From Acidimicrobiia bacterium (lineage in GTDB: Bacteria > Actinomycetota > Acidimicrobiia > Acidimicrobiales > Aldehydirespiratoraceae), in the NCBI GenBank assembly GCA_022819505.1, contig JAJEHD010000008.1:21265-85264 (forward strand): a DNA stretch of 64,000 nucleotides, given 5' to 3'. Below, piece after piece: positions 63,909 to 64,000 of the stretch. The notes beneath the pieces were generated by a model that did no database searches, had not been told where the DNA came from, and was given only the letters and a program-made list of their open reading frames with translations. Both the position numbers and the translations under genes were made by a program. Position 1 is the stretch's first letter; each line of letters begins with the position of its first letter.

Positions 63909-64000
63909 GGATCTGCACCGGGCGCTCGGTCAGGTCGAACTCGCGGAGCCCGCCTCCGTCGGTCATGTCCGCGAGCCAGTGCGGTTGGGCGGGCTCGGCG
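63907..64000 (-). repeat. 94-bp inverted repeat, right arm (reaches window edge)
   Basis: Reverse complement of 63737-63830 with no mismatch. It may continue beyond the window. Read on the minus strand it encodes the same C-terminal residues, but without the same stop codon. Confidence 0.9.

Overview
This window is a compact, high-GC bacterial chromosome segment carrying about 62 protein genes, two tRNA genes and only one gene-poor stretch longer than 300 bp. Gene content and order point to Actinomycetota. The order mreBCD-mrdA-rodA, radical SAM pair, RNase E/G, rplU-rpmA-obgE-proB, and the order tlyA-nadK-recN-pyrG-Nudix-xerD next to scpA-scpB-rluB-tyrA-aroA-cmk-plsC, are both typical of that phylum. 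A deep-branching, rod-forming lineage such as Acidimicrobiia is my inference; no rRNA is present to confirm it. I see no prophage, CRISPR array, insertion sequence or secondary-metabolite cluster. This is core chromosome.

Layout. 1-2752: start of an unknown gene, then murJ (lipid II flippase) and pspA. 2793-21983, almost all on the minus strand: tig-clpP, clpX-folC, ndk, mreB/mreC/mreD/PBP2/rodA (cell elongation), the TIGR03960/TIGR03936-type pair, RNase E/G, rplU-rpmA, obgE-proB. 22061-26075, plus strand except for a small HTH gene: tRNA-Gly, a metallo-hydrolase, a methyltransferase, ispH. 26097-33119: plsC/cmk/aroA/tyrA and rluB/scpB/scpA on the minus strand, divergent from trpS. 33145-40683: a small membrane protein, a lower-GC gap, then xerD/Nudix/pyrG/recN/nadK/tlyA. 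40867-45888, plus: an amidohydrolase, a KAS III enzyme, an ammonium transporter, and a protein with the hallmarks of eukaryotic-type sterol reductases. 45910-50101, minus: tRNA-Ala, a GlpR/SepX-like membrane protein, moaC, moaA, moeA/glp, plsY. 50206-64000: fmdB, SAF-like protein, uppP, pmbA/tldD, PAP2, dxs, nfuA, crotonase, hemH, mutM, VOC, Cache protein and a large unknown protein whose 3' end is repeated in inverted orientation at the window edge.

The strongest non-gene signal is in the start regions. About 20 genes have a TANNNT box exactly 6 to 9 nt before the start codon, which predicts leaderless mRNAs. In four cases the upstream gene's TAG stop codon is the first half of that box. In one case two divergent genes 19 bp apart share a single symmetric box. 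A 97-nt structured repeat with a compensatory base-pair change brackets rplU-rpmA. Inside operons, neighbouring genes usually overlap by four bases (GTGA, ATGA or TTGA), so translational coupling and leaderless initiation appear to be the two main start modes.
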